Of a stretch of 31,164 nucleotides of DNA, positions 7,569 to 15,463 are shown one piece after another. Source of the stretch: JBOGZI01 sp050697275 (GTDB taxonomy: Bacteria; Actinomycetota; Thermoleophilia; Solirubrobacterales; 70-9); contig JBOGZI010000076.1 of NCBI GenBank assembly GCA_050697275.1, positions 1 to 31,164 of the forward strand, read 5' to 3'. The notes under the pieces were generated by a model. It was not told the origin of the DNA. It was given only the letters and a program-made list of their open reading frames with translations, and made no database searches. The stretch's first letter is position 1; each line of letters starts with the position of its first letter. Position numbers and translations under genes: made by a program.

Positions 7569-9061
7569 TCGGCGGGGGTCCCTTCGCGCTCGACGCCGCC
7601 GTTGGCACGGGCCGCGACCTCGTCAGCGTCCTCGGCGGCGGTCTGGGCCGCGCCGGGGACGAATCGCCGGAACCCGCTCGGGCGCCCCCCGGCCGCCTCG
7701 ATCAGCTCCTCTAGGGAGGCCTCCAGGTCCTCGCCGAGCTCGTCGAGGTCCGCCATCGCCTCGTAGTCCCCGATCAGGCCGAAGTTCACCTGGCCGTCGT
7801 AGCTCATGATCCCGACGCAGACCGCCTGCTTCTTGGCGAGCGGCACCATCGGGAAGACCCGCTCCATCCGCCGGCCCATCAGGAAGAGCGGGAACTGCGG
7901 ACCGGGGATGTTGGTCACCACCAGGTTGAAGAACCGCTGTCGCGACTGCAGGCGAGCGGCCTGGCCGGCGATCGTGGGGGGCGCGAAGTCTGTCAGCTGG
8001 GTCATCAGCGACGCCCCCACGGCCTGATTCGAGCCCTTCAGGTCGCCCATCGTCGCGGTCACCCGGCGCAGCCTGCGAACGGGGTCCTCGCACCAGACGG
8101 GGAGCGGCGCCATCATCGCGCTGACCCGGTTGCCGAGGGCGCCGTGCTCCTCGTCGGTCCGCACGCTGACCGGGACCATCGCGCGCAGCTCGAGCCCCGC
8201 GGTCGGGTGCTCGCGCGCCCTCAGGTAGCGTCCCAGCGCCCCGCTGACCGCGGCGAGGATGACGTCGTTGACCGTGCCGCCCAGCTCGTCCTTGACCTGC
8301 TTCAGGTCGGCGAGCGAGGCGCGTACCCAGGTGAAGCGGCGGTGGGGGCCGATCTCGACGTTGAAGGGGGTGTGGGGCGCCGCGATCCCCGCCCAGGCGA
8401 AGGCGCCCGCCGCGAAGGCGGCCTCGCCGAGCTTGCGCACCGCACGCCGCGGGCCCCGCAGCAGACGGCGGGTGCCGCGGAACACCTCGCTCGGGCTCAC
8501 CGCGCGCTCGACCAGCGACTGGGTGAGCAGCTCGATTTCCCTCGGCTCGGGCTCCGGGACCCAGGGCTCCGGTGTGGGCGGCTGCGGCGGGTCCTGCTCG
8601 AGGTCGAAGAGGACGGTGGTGATGTCGACTCCCGAGACGCCGTCCACCAGGCAGTGGTGGGTCTTGCCGACGATCGCGAAGCGGCCGCCCCGCAGGCCCT
8701 CGACCAGCCACAGCTCCCAGAGCGGCTTGCCGCGGTCGAGGCCCTGGGAGAAGATGCGGGAGGCGAGCTTGCGCAACTGCTCCTCGCTCCCGGGCGGGGG
8801 CAGCGAGGTGTGGCGGACGTGATAGCTCAGGTTGAGGCCGGGGTCGTCCACCCAGACCGGGCGCCCCTGGCCGAACGGAACGAAGCGGAGCTTCTGCCGG
8901 AAGCGCGGCACCAGGTGCAGGCGCGAGGCGATGTGGTCGCGGAACTCGACGTAGTCCGGCGGGGGGCCCTCGAACAGCGTGGTCGAGGCGACGTGCATGT
9001 GGGCGCCGTCCTTCTCGAGGTGCAGGAACGAGGAGTCGAGCCCTGTCAGGCGATCCGCCAT
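7565..9061 (-). CDS. Wax ester synthase/diacylglycerol O-acyltransferase (WS/DGAT)
   Basis: A 498-aa bifunctional acyltransferase that joins acyl-CoA to long-chain alcohols or diacylglycerol, making storage wax esters or triacylglycerol at the membrane. The catalytic motif HHxxxDG is intact as HHCLVDG (135-141). Other family blocks are the N-terminal LTGLDSSFLHLE, PLWELWLVEGL (113-123), NDVILAAVSGALG in the middle and NLVVTNIPGPQ near the C-terminal third. Length is typical for bacterial enzymes of this family. The ATG at 9061 begins MADRLTGLDSS; an ATG 12 codons upstream adds a Cys-rich extension with no support. No clear Shine-Dalgarno or -10 box is visible. The gene ends in a CTAG shared with the deacetylase gene. 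Confidence 0.93.
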   Translation of the reverse strand: MADRLTGLDSSFLHLEKDGAHMHVASTTLFEGPPPDYVEFRDHIASRLHLVPRFRQKLRFVPFGQGRPVWVDDPGLNLSYHVRHTSLPPPGSEEQLRKLASRIFSQGLDRGKPLWELWLVEGLRGGRFAIVGKTHHCLVDGVSGVDITTVLFDLEQDPPQPPTPEPWVPEPEPREIELLTQSLVERAVSPSEVFRGTRRLLRGPRRAVRKLGEAAFAAGAFAWAGIAAPHTPFNVEIGPHRRFTWVRASLADLKQVKDELGGTVNDVILAAVSGALGRYLRAREHPTAGLELRAMVPVSVRTDEEHGALGNRVSAMMAPLPVWCEDPVRRLRRVTATMGDLKGSNQAVGASLMTQLTDFAPPTIAGQAARLQSRQRFFNLVVTNIPGPQFPLFLMGRRMERVFPMVPLAKKQAVCVGIMSYDGQVNFGLIGDYEAMADLDELGEDLEASLEELIEAAGGRPSGFRRFVPGAAQTAAEDADEVAARANGGVEREGTPAD

Positions 9062-9115
9062 GCAAGCGATCTTCCCACAGTGACGGCGATCACACATCCC
9101 CTTCTGGCGCCCTCC

Positions 9116-9121
9116 TAGCCT
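9116..9121 (+). promoter_or_regulatory. -10 box (TAGCCT) for the riboswitch transcript
   Basis: TAGCCT lies about 20 nt before the first conserved riboswitch stem, a distance compatible with transcription starting near 9128. No convincing -35 is seen. Confidence 0.35.
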
Positions 9122-9141
9122 GCCCCGGCTGTTGGATCAAA

Positions 9142-9316
9142 CGATCCGCCGAGCCGCCCGAGAAACCGGGCGGGCGGGGGACCCAAGAAGCACGGGGCGA
9201 ATGGGGCGGTGCTCCGCCCTTAGCGGTACAGACGCGAGGGTGCTCCGAGGGGAGCAACCCTTTGAAGAAAGTCCGCCGCGAGCCCGACAGCTAACCCCGT
9301 AGGCGGCAGAGGAAGG
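9142..9316 (+). ncRNA. Cyclic di-AMP riboswitch (ydaO-yuaA class)
   Basis: The leader of the RlpA-like gene matches the c-di-AMP riboswitch as found in actinobacteria. The hallmark 3' block GAGCCCGACAGCTAACC (9279-9295) is followed by CGTAGGCGGC and a purine-rich GAGGAAGG. The 5' side has GATCCGCCGAGCC (9143-9155), then a GGGGGACCC/ACGGGGCGAAT block (about 9176-9202). The closing stem pairs CCGCC (9146-9150) with GGCGG (9302-9306), and a variable hairpin AGGGTGCTCC/GGAGCAACCCT spans 9237-9261. In this class c-di-AMP binding generally lowers expression, and actinobacterial examples often control cell-wall hydrolases. That fits the downstream gene. The class assignment is by eye, not by covariance search. 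Confidence 0.88.
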
Positions 9317-9329
9317 CAGGTCGATTCAC

Positions 9330-10025
9330 TTGCGTCGCTTCCGCTGGAAGCGAAGGTGGGCCGCGCTCGCGCTGCTGCCCGCCGCGGCAACGATGGTGAC
9401 GATGGGACTCGCGGCGGCCGCGAGCGGTACCGGCCCCGCGCCCGTGGTGGGCGGCCCGGGGAACGGCACCGCGACCGGCACCGGGCCCGTCGCCGCCGAG
9501 GTCAAGCTGCGGGCCCAGCGCCACGTGCGGGTCGGCAACCCGGTCGCGATCCGCGGCCGCGTCACCCCGTCCGGCGCTCGGGCGGTCGTGATCAAGGTGG
9601 GCGACAGGAAGGTGCGGACCGTCCACAGCGACCGCGAAGGGAGCTTCCGGGCGCGCTGGCGCGCGTCCGGGGCCGGCGTCTACCGGGTCACCGCGGTCGC
9701 GCGCGGCACCGGCTCCGCCCGCCGGGCGGAGTCCCCTCCGGTGCGGGTCAACGCCTACCGGGCGGCCGCGGCGTCCTACTACGGCCCCGGCCTCTACGGC
9801 GGTGGGCTGGCCTGCGGCGGGACGCTGCGCCCGGGAACGATCGGGGTGGCGAACAGGTCGCTGGCCTGCGGCACGCGGCTGACACTGCGCTACGGACGCC
9901 GCTCCGTGCGGGTCGAGGTGATCGATCGCGGGCCGTTCTCCGGCCACCGGGAGTTCGACCTCACCGCCGCCACCAGGGCGCGACTCGGGTTCCCCTCCAC
10001 CGGGATCGTGCTGAGTACCCGCTAG
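9330..10025 (+). CDS. RlpA-like secreted DPBB protein (cell-wall associated)
   Basis: A 231-aa exported protein. The N terminus (MRRFRWKRRWAALALLPAAATMVTMGLAAAA) is a signal peptide or anchor. Residues about 55-140 look like an Ig-like beta domain (VKLRAQRHVRVGNPVAIRGRV, then EGSFRARWRASGAGVYRVTA). The C-terminal 90 residues are an RlpA-type double-psi beta-barrel: AAASYYGPGLYGGGLACGG, RSLACGTRLTLRYG and VEVIDRGPFSGHREFDLT, including the conserved Asp of IDRGPF. RlpA proteins bind or cleave denuded peptidoglycan. The start is a TTG at 9330; the purine block at 9309-9316 ends 13 nt before it and overlaps the riboswitch 3' end, suggesting ligand control of ribosome access. The stop overlaps dinB in a CTAG at 10022-10025. 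Confidence 0.85.
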   Translation: MRRFRWKRRWAALALLPAAATMVTMGLAAAASGTGPAPVVGGPGNGTATGTGPVAAEVKLRAQRHVRVGNPVAIRGRVTPSGARAVVIKVGDRKVRTVHSDREGSFRARWRASGAGVYRVTAVARGTGSARRAESPPVRVNAYRAAAASYYGPGLYGGGLACGGTLRPGTIGVANRSLACGTRLTLRYGRRSVRVEVIDRGPFSGHREFDLTAATRARLGFPSTGIVLSTR

Positions 10026-11113
10026 CGACCGCTCGCGGTCGCGCCTGATGGCGAAGCCGTAGTTCCGAAGCCGATCTGGTCATCCATCGGGCCGTCCTCG
10101 TCCTCGCCACGGTCGAGTCCCGCCACCCCGACGCCGACCAGCCGCACCGGCGTGCTCGGGTCGAATCGCTCGAGCAGCTCCCTGGCGGTGGCGACGACGG
10201 TGTCGGGGTCGCGGGTGGGGGAGGGGAGGGTGCGCGAGCGGGTGTAGGTCCTGAACGGCCGCAGGCGGATCTTCAGGGTGACGGTGCGCCCGGCGCTGCC
10301 GTGGCGCTCCAGGCTCCCGCACACCGACCGCGCCAGGCGGTCGACGGTGTCGAGCAGCTCCGCGCGGTCGGTGACATCGGCCCGGAAGGTGGTCTCCCGG
10401 CTCTCCGACTTCCGCTTGCGCTCCAGGGTGAGCTTGCTGCTGCCGCGCCCGTTTGCCCGATCACGCAGGCCCCGGCCGTGCTTCGGCCCCAAGGCGCGCT
10501 CGAGCGTCGCCGGATCCGCCGAGGCGAGCCCGGAGACCGTCTCGATCCCGATCTCCCGCAGCCGTTCGGAGGTCCGCGGCCCGACCCCGGGCAGCAGCGA
10601 CGCCGGCTTCTCGCCCACCGCGGCGAGCCAGCCGTCCTCCTCCAGCAAACAGAAGCCGTCGGGCTTCTCCAGGTCGGAGGCGATCTTCGCCATCAGCTTG
10701 TTGGGCGCCAGGCCGATCGAGCAGACCAGGCGGGTCGCTTCCCTGATCCGGCGCTTGATCTCCCGCGCCCTCGATTGGGGCACCGGGGAGCCGGAGAGGT
10801 CCACATAGGCCTCGTCGAGCCCGACCACCTCGACCAGCTCGCTGAACTCGCGCAGGGTCTCCATCACCTTCACCGAGCCGCGCCGATAGAGCTGCATGTC
10901 GACGGGCAGCACGATCAGATCCGGGCAGCGCCGGCGGGCCGTCACCATCGGCAGGGCGGAGTGGACGCCGTATTTCCGCGCCTCGTAGGACGCGGTGGTG
11001 ACCACGCCGCGCGGCCCGTCGTAGGCGACCACGACAGGCTTCCCGCGCAGCTGCGGATGGCGCAGCAACTCGATCGAGACGTAGAAGGCGTCCATGTCGA
11101 CGTGGGCGATCAC
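10022..11113 (-). CDS. dinB: DNA polymerase IV (Y-family translesion polymerase)
   Basis: A 363-aa Y-family polymerase for lesion bypass and SOS-type mutagenesis. The palm shows HVDMDAFYVSIE at 4-15 (metal-binding Asp6/Asp8, Tyr11 in the steric-gate position) and VGLDEAYVDL at 97-106 with catalytic Asp100-Glu101. The fingers have SYEARKYGV, and the thumb helix-hairpin-helix is SLLPGVGPRTSERLREIG. The little-finger domain includes RKSESRETTF. Near the C terminus QIGFG may be a degenerate beta-clamp-binding motif. The start is a GTG at 11113; TAAAGT lies 13 nt upstream, giving a very short leader. No LexA box could be identified. The gene is divergent from the small gene at 11172. Confidence 0.93.
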   Translation of the reverse strand: MIAHVDMDAFYVSIELLRHPQLRGKPVVVAYDGPRGVVTTASYEARKYGVHSALPMVTARRRCPDLIVLPVDMQLYRRGSVKVMETLREFSELVEVVGLDEAYVDLSGSPVPQSRAREIKRRIREATRLVCSIGLAPNKLMAKIASDLEKPDGFCLLEEDGWLAAVGEKPASLLPGVGPRTSERLREIGIETVSGLASADPATLERALGPKHGRGLRDRANGRGSSKLTLERKRKSESRETTFRADVTDRAELLDTVDRLARSVCGSLERHGSAGRTVTLKIRLRPFRTYTRSRTLPSPTRDPDTVVATARELLERFDPSTPVRLVGVGVAGLDRGEDEDGPMDDQIGFGTTASPSGATASGR

Positions 11114-11156
11114 CTGCGCCCGGCCGACTTTACGCCCAGGGCCCGATGCCGTCCGC

Positions 11157-11162
11157 TACCTT
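11157..11162 (+). promoter_or_regulatory. -10 box (TACCTT) of the small unknown gene
   Basis: TACCTT, then 9 nt, then GTG at 11172; no Shine-Dalgarno between them. Same geometry as many other genes here. Confidence 0.35.
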
Positions 11163-11171
11163 GAGCACGCG

Positions 11172-11465
11172 GTGAGCAGCTCCCAGGCGAAGAACCTCGA
11201 GGCGATCTCCCGGGCGATCGACCAGCACAACTCGAGCTGCCCCTTCCCCGCGGCCGAGGTTCGGATGAACCCCTTCGAGATCGAGCGCCTCGGCTGGGAG
11301 GAGATCCGCGGGCTGCCGGTCGTCCCGGATCCGGAGATGGGGACCGGCCGCTTCAAGATCGTCTGCTCCCGCGACGTCGAGGGCGAGGGGATCGAGGAGG
11401 CGGAGGCGCTCGGGATCCCGCTCGAGGTGGCGGTGCCCGGCAGCACCCCCAAGCCGCCGGCCTAG
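11172..11465 (+). CDS. Small protein of unknown function
   Basis: A 97-aa soluble protein (VSSSQAKNLEAISRAIDQHN, then CPFPAAEVRMNPFEIERLGW). I do not recognise a named domain. It is acidic, has two cysteines (CPFP and IVCSRDVEG) and ends in a Pro-rich tail; the predicted fold is mixed alpha/beta. The GTG at 11172 is preferred because TACCTT lies 9 nt upstream; the frame is open further upstream, but that part overlaps dinB antisense. It is divergent from dinB with a 58-bp gap, and a strong hairpin (11490-11507) follows the stop. Confidence 0.65.
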   Translation: MSSSQAKNLEAISRAIDQHNSSCPFPAAEVRMNPFEIERLGWEEIRGLPVVPDPEMGTGRFKIVCSRDVEGEGIEEAEALGIPLEVAVPGSTPKPPA

Positions 11466-11489
11466 CAGCCGCCAGCCGCCCCATCCGGA

Positions 11490-11507
11490 GCGGCTGCTCG
11501 CAGCCGC
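11490..11507. terminator. Perfect 7-bp hairpin between convergent genes
   Basis: GCGGCTG and CAGCCGC enclose a CTCG loop in the 109-bp gap between the small gene ending at 11465 and the thioredoxin-TPR gene ending at 11575. There is no T-run on either side; it is probably a bidirectional GC-rich terminator. Nothing else is recognisable in this gap. Confidence 0.45.
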
Positions 11508-11574
11508 GACCGGTTTCTGCGGCGGCTGCGCCGGCGGATCACCAGCCAGCACTACGAGCTGGCGCTCGGAGCCG

Positions 11575-12345
11575 CTAGTTCAGCGTCGCGGCGAGGCGGC
11601 GCCGATGCTCGCGGGCGAGTGGGTCCTGGGGCCCCAGCTCGGTGAAGATCGCGACCATCACCCGGCGGATCCGGTCGCGGCGCTCGTCGTCCCCGGCTGC
11701 CTCCAGGGCTTCCTGAAGCAGCTCCAGCGCGCGACCGCGGTCCCCCGCGTCCCAGGCCTCGAAGGCCCGTGACAGCTCCCCGGGGGAGTCGCCGTCTTCC
11801 GACCCCTCCAGCGCCAGCTCGGCGCGGGCGGCGAGGCCGTCGGCGACGAAGTCGGCCTGGAACGGCCGCAGCCGCTCGAGCGCCTCGCCGTGGTCATCTC
11901 GCTCCAGCAGGATTCGGGCCAGCCCTATCGCCGCCGGTGCGTGACGGGAATCGGCCTCCAGCGCTCGCCGATAGGAGTCCTCGTCGCCGGCGTCGGTGAG
12001 CCGCTCCGCCTCCGAGGGCACGAGCTCGTCGAGGAAGGCCTCGATCGCGGCGGGCGGCTGGGCGCCGACGAACTCCTTGACGACCTCGCCGTCGCGGAAT
12101 GCCTTCACGGCCGGAATCCCCTGGATCCCGAAAGAGGCGGCGAGCCGCTGGTTGCCGTCGACGTCGACCTTGACCAGCTCGACCTCGCCGTCGCGCTTGC
12201 GAACCGCCTCCTCCAGCGCGGGGCCGAGCACACGGCAGGGCCCGCACCACTCGGCCCAGAAGTCGACCACCACGGGGACCTTCCGCGAGCGCTCGAGCAC
12301 CTTCTGATCGAAGCCTGCCTCGTCTATATCGACGGTGGTGGACAT
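11575..12345 (-). CDS. Thioredoxin-TPR co-chaperone, CnoX/YbbN-like
   Basis: A 256-aa cytosolic protein. Residues 1-112 are a thioredoxin domain with the active site FWAEWCGPCRVLGP (Cys34 and Cys37) and the cis-proline segment GIQGIPAVKAF. Residues about 118-256 are helical TPR-like repeats (SYRRALEADSRHAPAAIGLA, then RALELLQEALEAAG). This is the layout of YbbN/CnoX, which protects unfolding proteins during oxidative stress and hands them to chaperones. E. coli CnoX lacks the full CxxC, whereas this one keeps CGPC and should be redox-active. A TACCCT box lies 7 nt upstream of the ATG, suggesting a leaderless mRNA. Confidence 0.88.
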   Translation of the reverse strand: MSTTVDIDEAGFDQKVLERSRKVPVVVDFWAEWCGPCRVLGPALEEAVRKRDGEVELVKVDVDGNQRLAASFGIQGIPAVKAFRDGEVVKEFVGAQPPAAIEAFLDELVPSEAERLTDAGDEDSYRRALEADSRHAPAAIGLARILLERDDHGEALERLRPFQADFVADGLAARAELALEGSEDGDSPGELSRAFEAWDAGDRGRALELLQEALEAAGDDERRDRIRRVMVAIFTELGPQDPLAREHRRRLAATLN

Positions 12346-12352
12346 ACAGAAG

Positions 12353-12358
12353 AGGGTA
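12353..12358 (-). promoter_or_regulatory. -10 box (TACCCT) of the thioredoxin-TPR gene
   Basis: On the minus strand TACCCT, then 7 nt, then ATG at 12345. No Shine-Dalgarno is present; leaderless geometry. Confidence 0.45.
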
Positions 12359-12381
12359 GGACGGGGCCCCGGGAAGTCCGG

Positions 12382-13323
12382 CTAGCGGGCCCTCGCCGGC
12401 CTCTCGGCGCGGACGGTCGCCAGGTGGCGGCGCAGGAAATGGATCTGGTCGTCGATCGCGCGCTCCCGCCACTCGCCGACGTAGATGTCGAAGTGCGCGC
12501 AGGGGTACTCACGGACCTCGACCCGTCCCTTCGCCCGCCAGGCCGCCGCCCTGGCGCCCACCGGCGGCGCGACCGAGTCGCGATCGGCGATCTGGATCAG
12601 GATCGGGCAGCGAACCCGCTCGATCACCCCGATCGCGCGGTTTCGGCCCTCTTCGAGCACGGCCCGGGCCAGGATCTCGTTGCGCCAGCTCGGTCCGGCG
12701 ATCGCCCGGAATCCCGGCTCGGACCCCTCGCTGCTCATCGCCGCGACCGAGCCGGGAGGCCCGACCAGGGGGATCAGGTGCGGCTCGCGACCGCGAATCG
12801 CGCCGGCCATGTCCCGGATCCCCTCCGCGGTGACGCGCGCGAGCTGGGCCCAGCCGGCGTAGCGGGCGATCTCGCGGAGCGTCCTGATCCCGTCGAGGTC
12901 GGGGGTCTGGGCGATCACCGCCGCGATCGCGGGGTCGCCGGCGGCGACGTGCACGACGTGGCCGCCGGACCACGAGGTGCCCCAGAGCACGATCCGGTCC
13001 GGATCGACTCCCTCGAGGCCGCGGGCGAAGGCGATCGCCGCCTGATAGTCCTCGCGGTGGCGCTGCGGGGAGGCGAGCTGGCGGGGCTCGCCGCTCGAGC
13101 GCCCGAAGCAGCGGTAGTCGAAGAGCAGCACCGAGCTGCCCGCGGCGGCGAACGCCTCAGCGAAGGGCAGCAGCCCGGAGTCCTTGGTGCCGCCGATGCC
13201 GTGCGCCATGACGACGCAGGGATGACCGGCGGGGCCGTCGAACGCCTCTCCCTCGGCCGCGAGATGCCAGCCGGAGCAGAGCTCGCCCGCGCTCGGGAAG
13301 GTGACCTCCTTGCGGTCAGGCAG
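12382..13323 (-). CDS. Alpha/beta hydrolase (dienelactone hydrolase/peptidase-like), coupled to the monooxygenase gene
   Basis: About 313 aa with an alpha/beta-hydrolase fold. The oxyanion region is VVMAHGIGGTKDSG (38-50), and the strand-turn FDYRCFGRSSGEPRQ follows. The nucleophile elbow is WGTSWSGGH with Ser117; the Asp is in QIADRDSVAPP and the His in YPCAHFDIYVGEW, so the triad is complete. Substrate unknown; esters or peptides are possible. No ATG, GTG or TTG fits the domain start. A CTG at 13323 with a Shine-Dalgarno (AAGGAG, 7 nt spacing) is my choice. It overlaps the upstream monooxygenase stop by 8 nt, so the two are cotranslated and may act in sequence on one substrate. Confidence 0.85.
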   Translation of the reverse strand: MPDRKEVTFPSAGELCSGWHLAAEGEAFDGPAGHPCVVMAHGIGGTKDSGLLPFAEAFAAAGSSVLLFDYRCFGRSSGEPRQLASPQRHREDYQAAIAFARGLEGVDPDRIVLWGTSWSGGHVVHVAAGDPAIAAVIAQTPDLDGIRTLREIARYAGWAQLARVTAEGIRDMAGAIRGREPHLIPLVGPPGSVAAMSSEGSEPGFRAIAGPSWRNEILARAVLEEGRNRAIGVIERVRCPILIQIADRDSVAPPVGARAAAWRAKGRVEVREYPCAHFDIYVGEWRERAIDDQIHFLRRHLATVRAERPARAR

Positions 13324-14704
13324 GAGCGCGCTCCTTCGAGGCCGCCCCGGCGACCTCGGCCCGGCTGGCGAGCCGTGGCGCCATCCCCCGCCGCGCCCGC
13401 TCCCGGCCGGCCGGGATCTCCCGGTTGCGGATGTCGTGCTCGTAGGAGTACCAGTCGACCTGCATCGTGTGGCGGGGCCGCTCGGCGAAGTGGCCGACGT
13501 ACTTGGCCTCGTCACGGCGGATCGCCTCCTCCATCTCGGGCACGGGGGGCAGTGCGTAGTCGCCACCGAGATAACGGGCAACCAGCTTGCTCTGCAGCTC
13601 CACGAAGGGGAACAGGGTCGGGATCACCTGGGCGAAGCCGACCAGCGCGAGGTCGTCGATCCCGGGCCGGAAGATCCGCTTGTAGAGGGGTAGCCGGTTA
13701 TCCGGCGCGGCCAGCAGCGCCTCGTCGAGGAAGGGGAAGGTGATCTTGTAGCCGGTCGCGTAGACGATCGCGTCCACCCGCTCGGTACTGCCGTCCTCGA
13801 ACCCGACCCGGTCGCCGAGCAGCTCGGTGACGTTCGGCTTGGCGACCGCGTCGCCGGAGCCCAGTCGCAGCAGCAGCTCGCTAGACACGGTCGGGTGCGC
13901 CTCGAGGAAGCCGTGATTGGGGTGGGGGAGGCCGAAGCCCTCCATCCGTCCCGAGGCGATGTAGGGGAGCGGCTTGGCCAGCCAGCGCTGCAGCTTCAGC
14001 GGCAGGTGCGGGGTGGTCTTGACGACCTTGTCGGTGGGGAGCCCGAACAGGTACTTGGGCATCACCCAGGCTCCGCTGCGGGTCGACAGGAACACCTTCT
14101 CGGCGACGCCCTTGCGGGAGAGCTCCGACGTTATGTCAACCGCGCTGTTGCCGATCCCGACCACAAGCACCCGCTTGCCGGTCAGGTCGAGCGGGGTGGT
14201 CGGATCGAGGTAGTGATGCGAGTGGATCGCCTCGCCGTCGAAGCTGCCGGGGAAGTCCGGGTAGCGGGGGTCCCAGTGATGGCCGTTGCCGACGATCAGG
14301 AAGTCGAAGCTCTCGCTGGAGCCATCCGAGAGGTCGATCCGCCAGCCGCCGCCGTCGAGGCGCTCGGCGTGGTCGACCGAGGTCTCGAAGCGGATTCGCT
14401 CCCGCAGCCGGAAGGCGTCAGCGTAGCGGCCGAGGTACTCGCGGATCTCGGAGTGGTGGGGATAGTCGGGGTACTCGTCGCCCATCGGCATGTCCCGAAA
14501 GGAGACGCCGTCGCGGGAGGTGTCGATGTGAAGCGACTGATAGGCCGAGGAGCGGCCGTTCGGGTTGCCGAAGTACCAGTTGCCGCCGATGTCGTCGCTC
14601 GACTCGAAGCAGCTGTACGGGAGGCCCCAGTCCGAGAGCGCCTTGCCGGCGGTGAGCCCGCTGATGCCCGCGCCGATCACGCACGAGGTCGGCTTCTCCG
14701 CCAT
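13316..14704 (-). CDS. Flavin-containing monooxygenase
   Basis: A 462-aa class B flavoprotein monooxygenase. The FAD-binding Rossmann motif is VIGAGISGLTAG (9-20), and a second dinucleotide site for NADPH is VVGIGNSAVD (181-190). The FMO fingerprint FxGxxxHxxxY is intact at 155-165 (Phe155, Gly157, His161, Tyr165). Near the C terminus, IVYATGYKITFPFL matches the family's ATGY motif. Such enzymes N- or S-oxygenate soft nucleophiles, and some carry out Baeyer-Villiger oxidation of ketones to esters. The overlap with a downstream hydrolase fits the latter, but this is inference. The ATG at 14704 lies 9 nt after the ccdA stop, on the same strand. Confidence 0.9.
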   Translation of the reverse strand: MAEKPTSCVIGAGISGLTAGKALSDWGLPYSCFESSDDIGGNWYFGNPNGRSSAYQSLHIDTSRDGVSFRDMPMGDEYPDYPHHSEIREYLGRYADAFRLRERIRFETSVDHAERLDGGGWRIDLSDGSSESFDFLIVGNGHHWDPRYPDFPGSFDGEAIHSHHYLDPTTPLDLTGKRVLVVGIGNSAVDITSELSRKGVAEKVFLSTRSGAWVMPKYLFGLPTDKVVKTTPHLPLKLQRWLAKPLPYIASGRMEGFGLPHPNHGFLEAHPTVSSELLLRLGSGDAVAKPNVTELLGDRVGFEDGSTERVDAIVYATGYKITFPFLDEALLAAPDNRLPLYKRIFRPGIDDLALVGFAQVIPTLFPFVELQSKLVARYLGGDYALPPVPEMEEAIRRDEAKYVGHFAERPRHTMQVDWYSYEHDIRNREIPAGRERARRGMAPRLASRAEVAGAASKERAPA

Positions 14705-14713
14705 CGCTGGAGC

Positions 14714-15457
14714 CTAGACGTCCTGGAAGAAGTTGAGTCCGAAGCGATCCAGGAACTGCTGAGCCTCGGCGTTGAGCCGGAAAAGCTCGCCGCTCCAGAC
14801 GAGCACTCCCATCACGATCAGGATCGCCCCGCCGACGGCCATGATCACCGGGTAGTGGCGCTTGACCGCATCGAATGCGGTCGTCATGCGGCTGAAGGCG
14901 ATCGCGGTGAGCAGGAAGGGGAGCGCGAGGCCCGCCGAGTAGACGGCGAGCAGGAAGCCTCCCCGCGCGACCGAGTCGGAGGTCGCCGCGAGCCCGAGGA
15001 TCCCGGACAGGGCCGGGCCGATGCAGGGCGTCCACGCGAGGGCGAAGGCCGCTCCGGCGACCACCGGACCGCCGCGCCCGGCCCGCTCGAGCAGGGCCTC
15101 GACGTGCCACTCGCGGTTGAGGCGGGTGACGAAGAGCGAGGCGACGAAGAGGACGCCCATCGCGATGATCACCGCGGCGGCGATCTTGTTGAGGAGCTCG
15201 CGGTGGTCCTGCAGGGTGCTGCCGATTCCGGTCGCGGTCAGCCCGAGCAGGATGAAAACAGCCGAGAAGCTGGCGACGAAGACCAGGCTCGGCGGGATCA
15301 CGCGCCGCCAGTCGGCGCGCTCGAGGTCGCTCGCGGCGACCCCGGTGACCGCCGAGAGATAGCCCGGAACCAGCGGCAGGACGCAGGGGGAGAGGAACGA
15401 GACCAACCCCGCCGCGAAGGCGAGGGGGACGCCGACGCCTGTCGCATCCGATTCCAC
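14714..15457 (-). CDS. ccdA: CcdA-type thiol-disulfide transmembrane transporter
   Basis: A 247-aa membrane protein with about six helices. It has the family's paired cysteines: GLVSFLSPCVLPLVPGYLS with Cys25 in helix 1, and ALAWTPCIGPALSG in helix 4. Proteins of this type move reducing equivalents from cytoplasmic thioredoxin to extracytoplasmic partners for cytochrome c maturation or other disulfide reduction. No cytochrome c biogenesis genes are adjacent, so the partner is unknown. I start at GTG 15457 (VESDATGVGVPLAFAAG), with AAGACT 6 nt upstream. The longer open frame would run into the hairpin-rich region and is not supported. Confidence 0.88.
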   Translation of the reverse strand: MESDATGVGVPLAFAAGLVSFLSPCVLPLVPGYLSAVTGVAASDLERADWRRVIPPSLVFVASFSAVFILLGLTATGIGSTLQDHRELLNKIAAAVIIAMGVLFVASLFVTRLNREWHVEALLERAGRGGPVVAGAAFALAWTPCIGPALSGILGLAATSDSVARGGFLLAVYSAGLALPFLLTAIAFSRMTTAFDAVKRHYPVIMAVGGAILIVMGVLVWSGELFRLNAEAQQFLDRFGLNFFQDV

Positions 15458-15463
15458 AGCCGA

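Noticed and set aside
9330..9332. Later ATG (9392) as start of the RlpA-like gene instead of the TTG
   Set aside because: It would cut away most of the signal peptide, and the TTG is the start nearest to the riboswitch purine block.
11114..11171. LexA/SOS box controlling dinB
   Set aside because: No GAAC-n4-GTTC-like or CTGT-n8-ACAG-like palindrome is visible in the 58-bp region.
11890..13743. 617-codon plus-strand open frame opposite the thioredoxin-TPR, hydrolase and monooxygenase genes
   Set aside because: It is antisense to three well-supported genes, its translation is Arg/Gly/Asp-rich low-complexity sequence, and such frames are expected when GC is very high.
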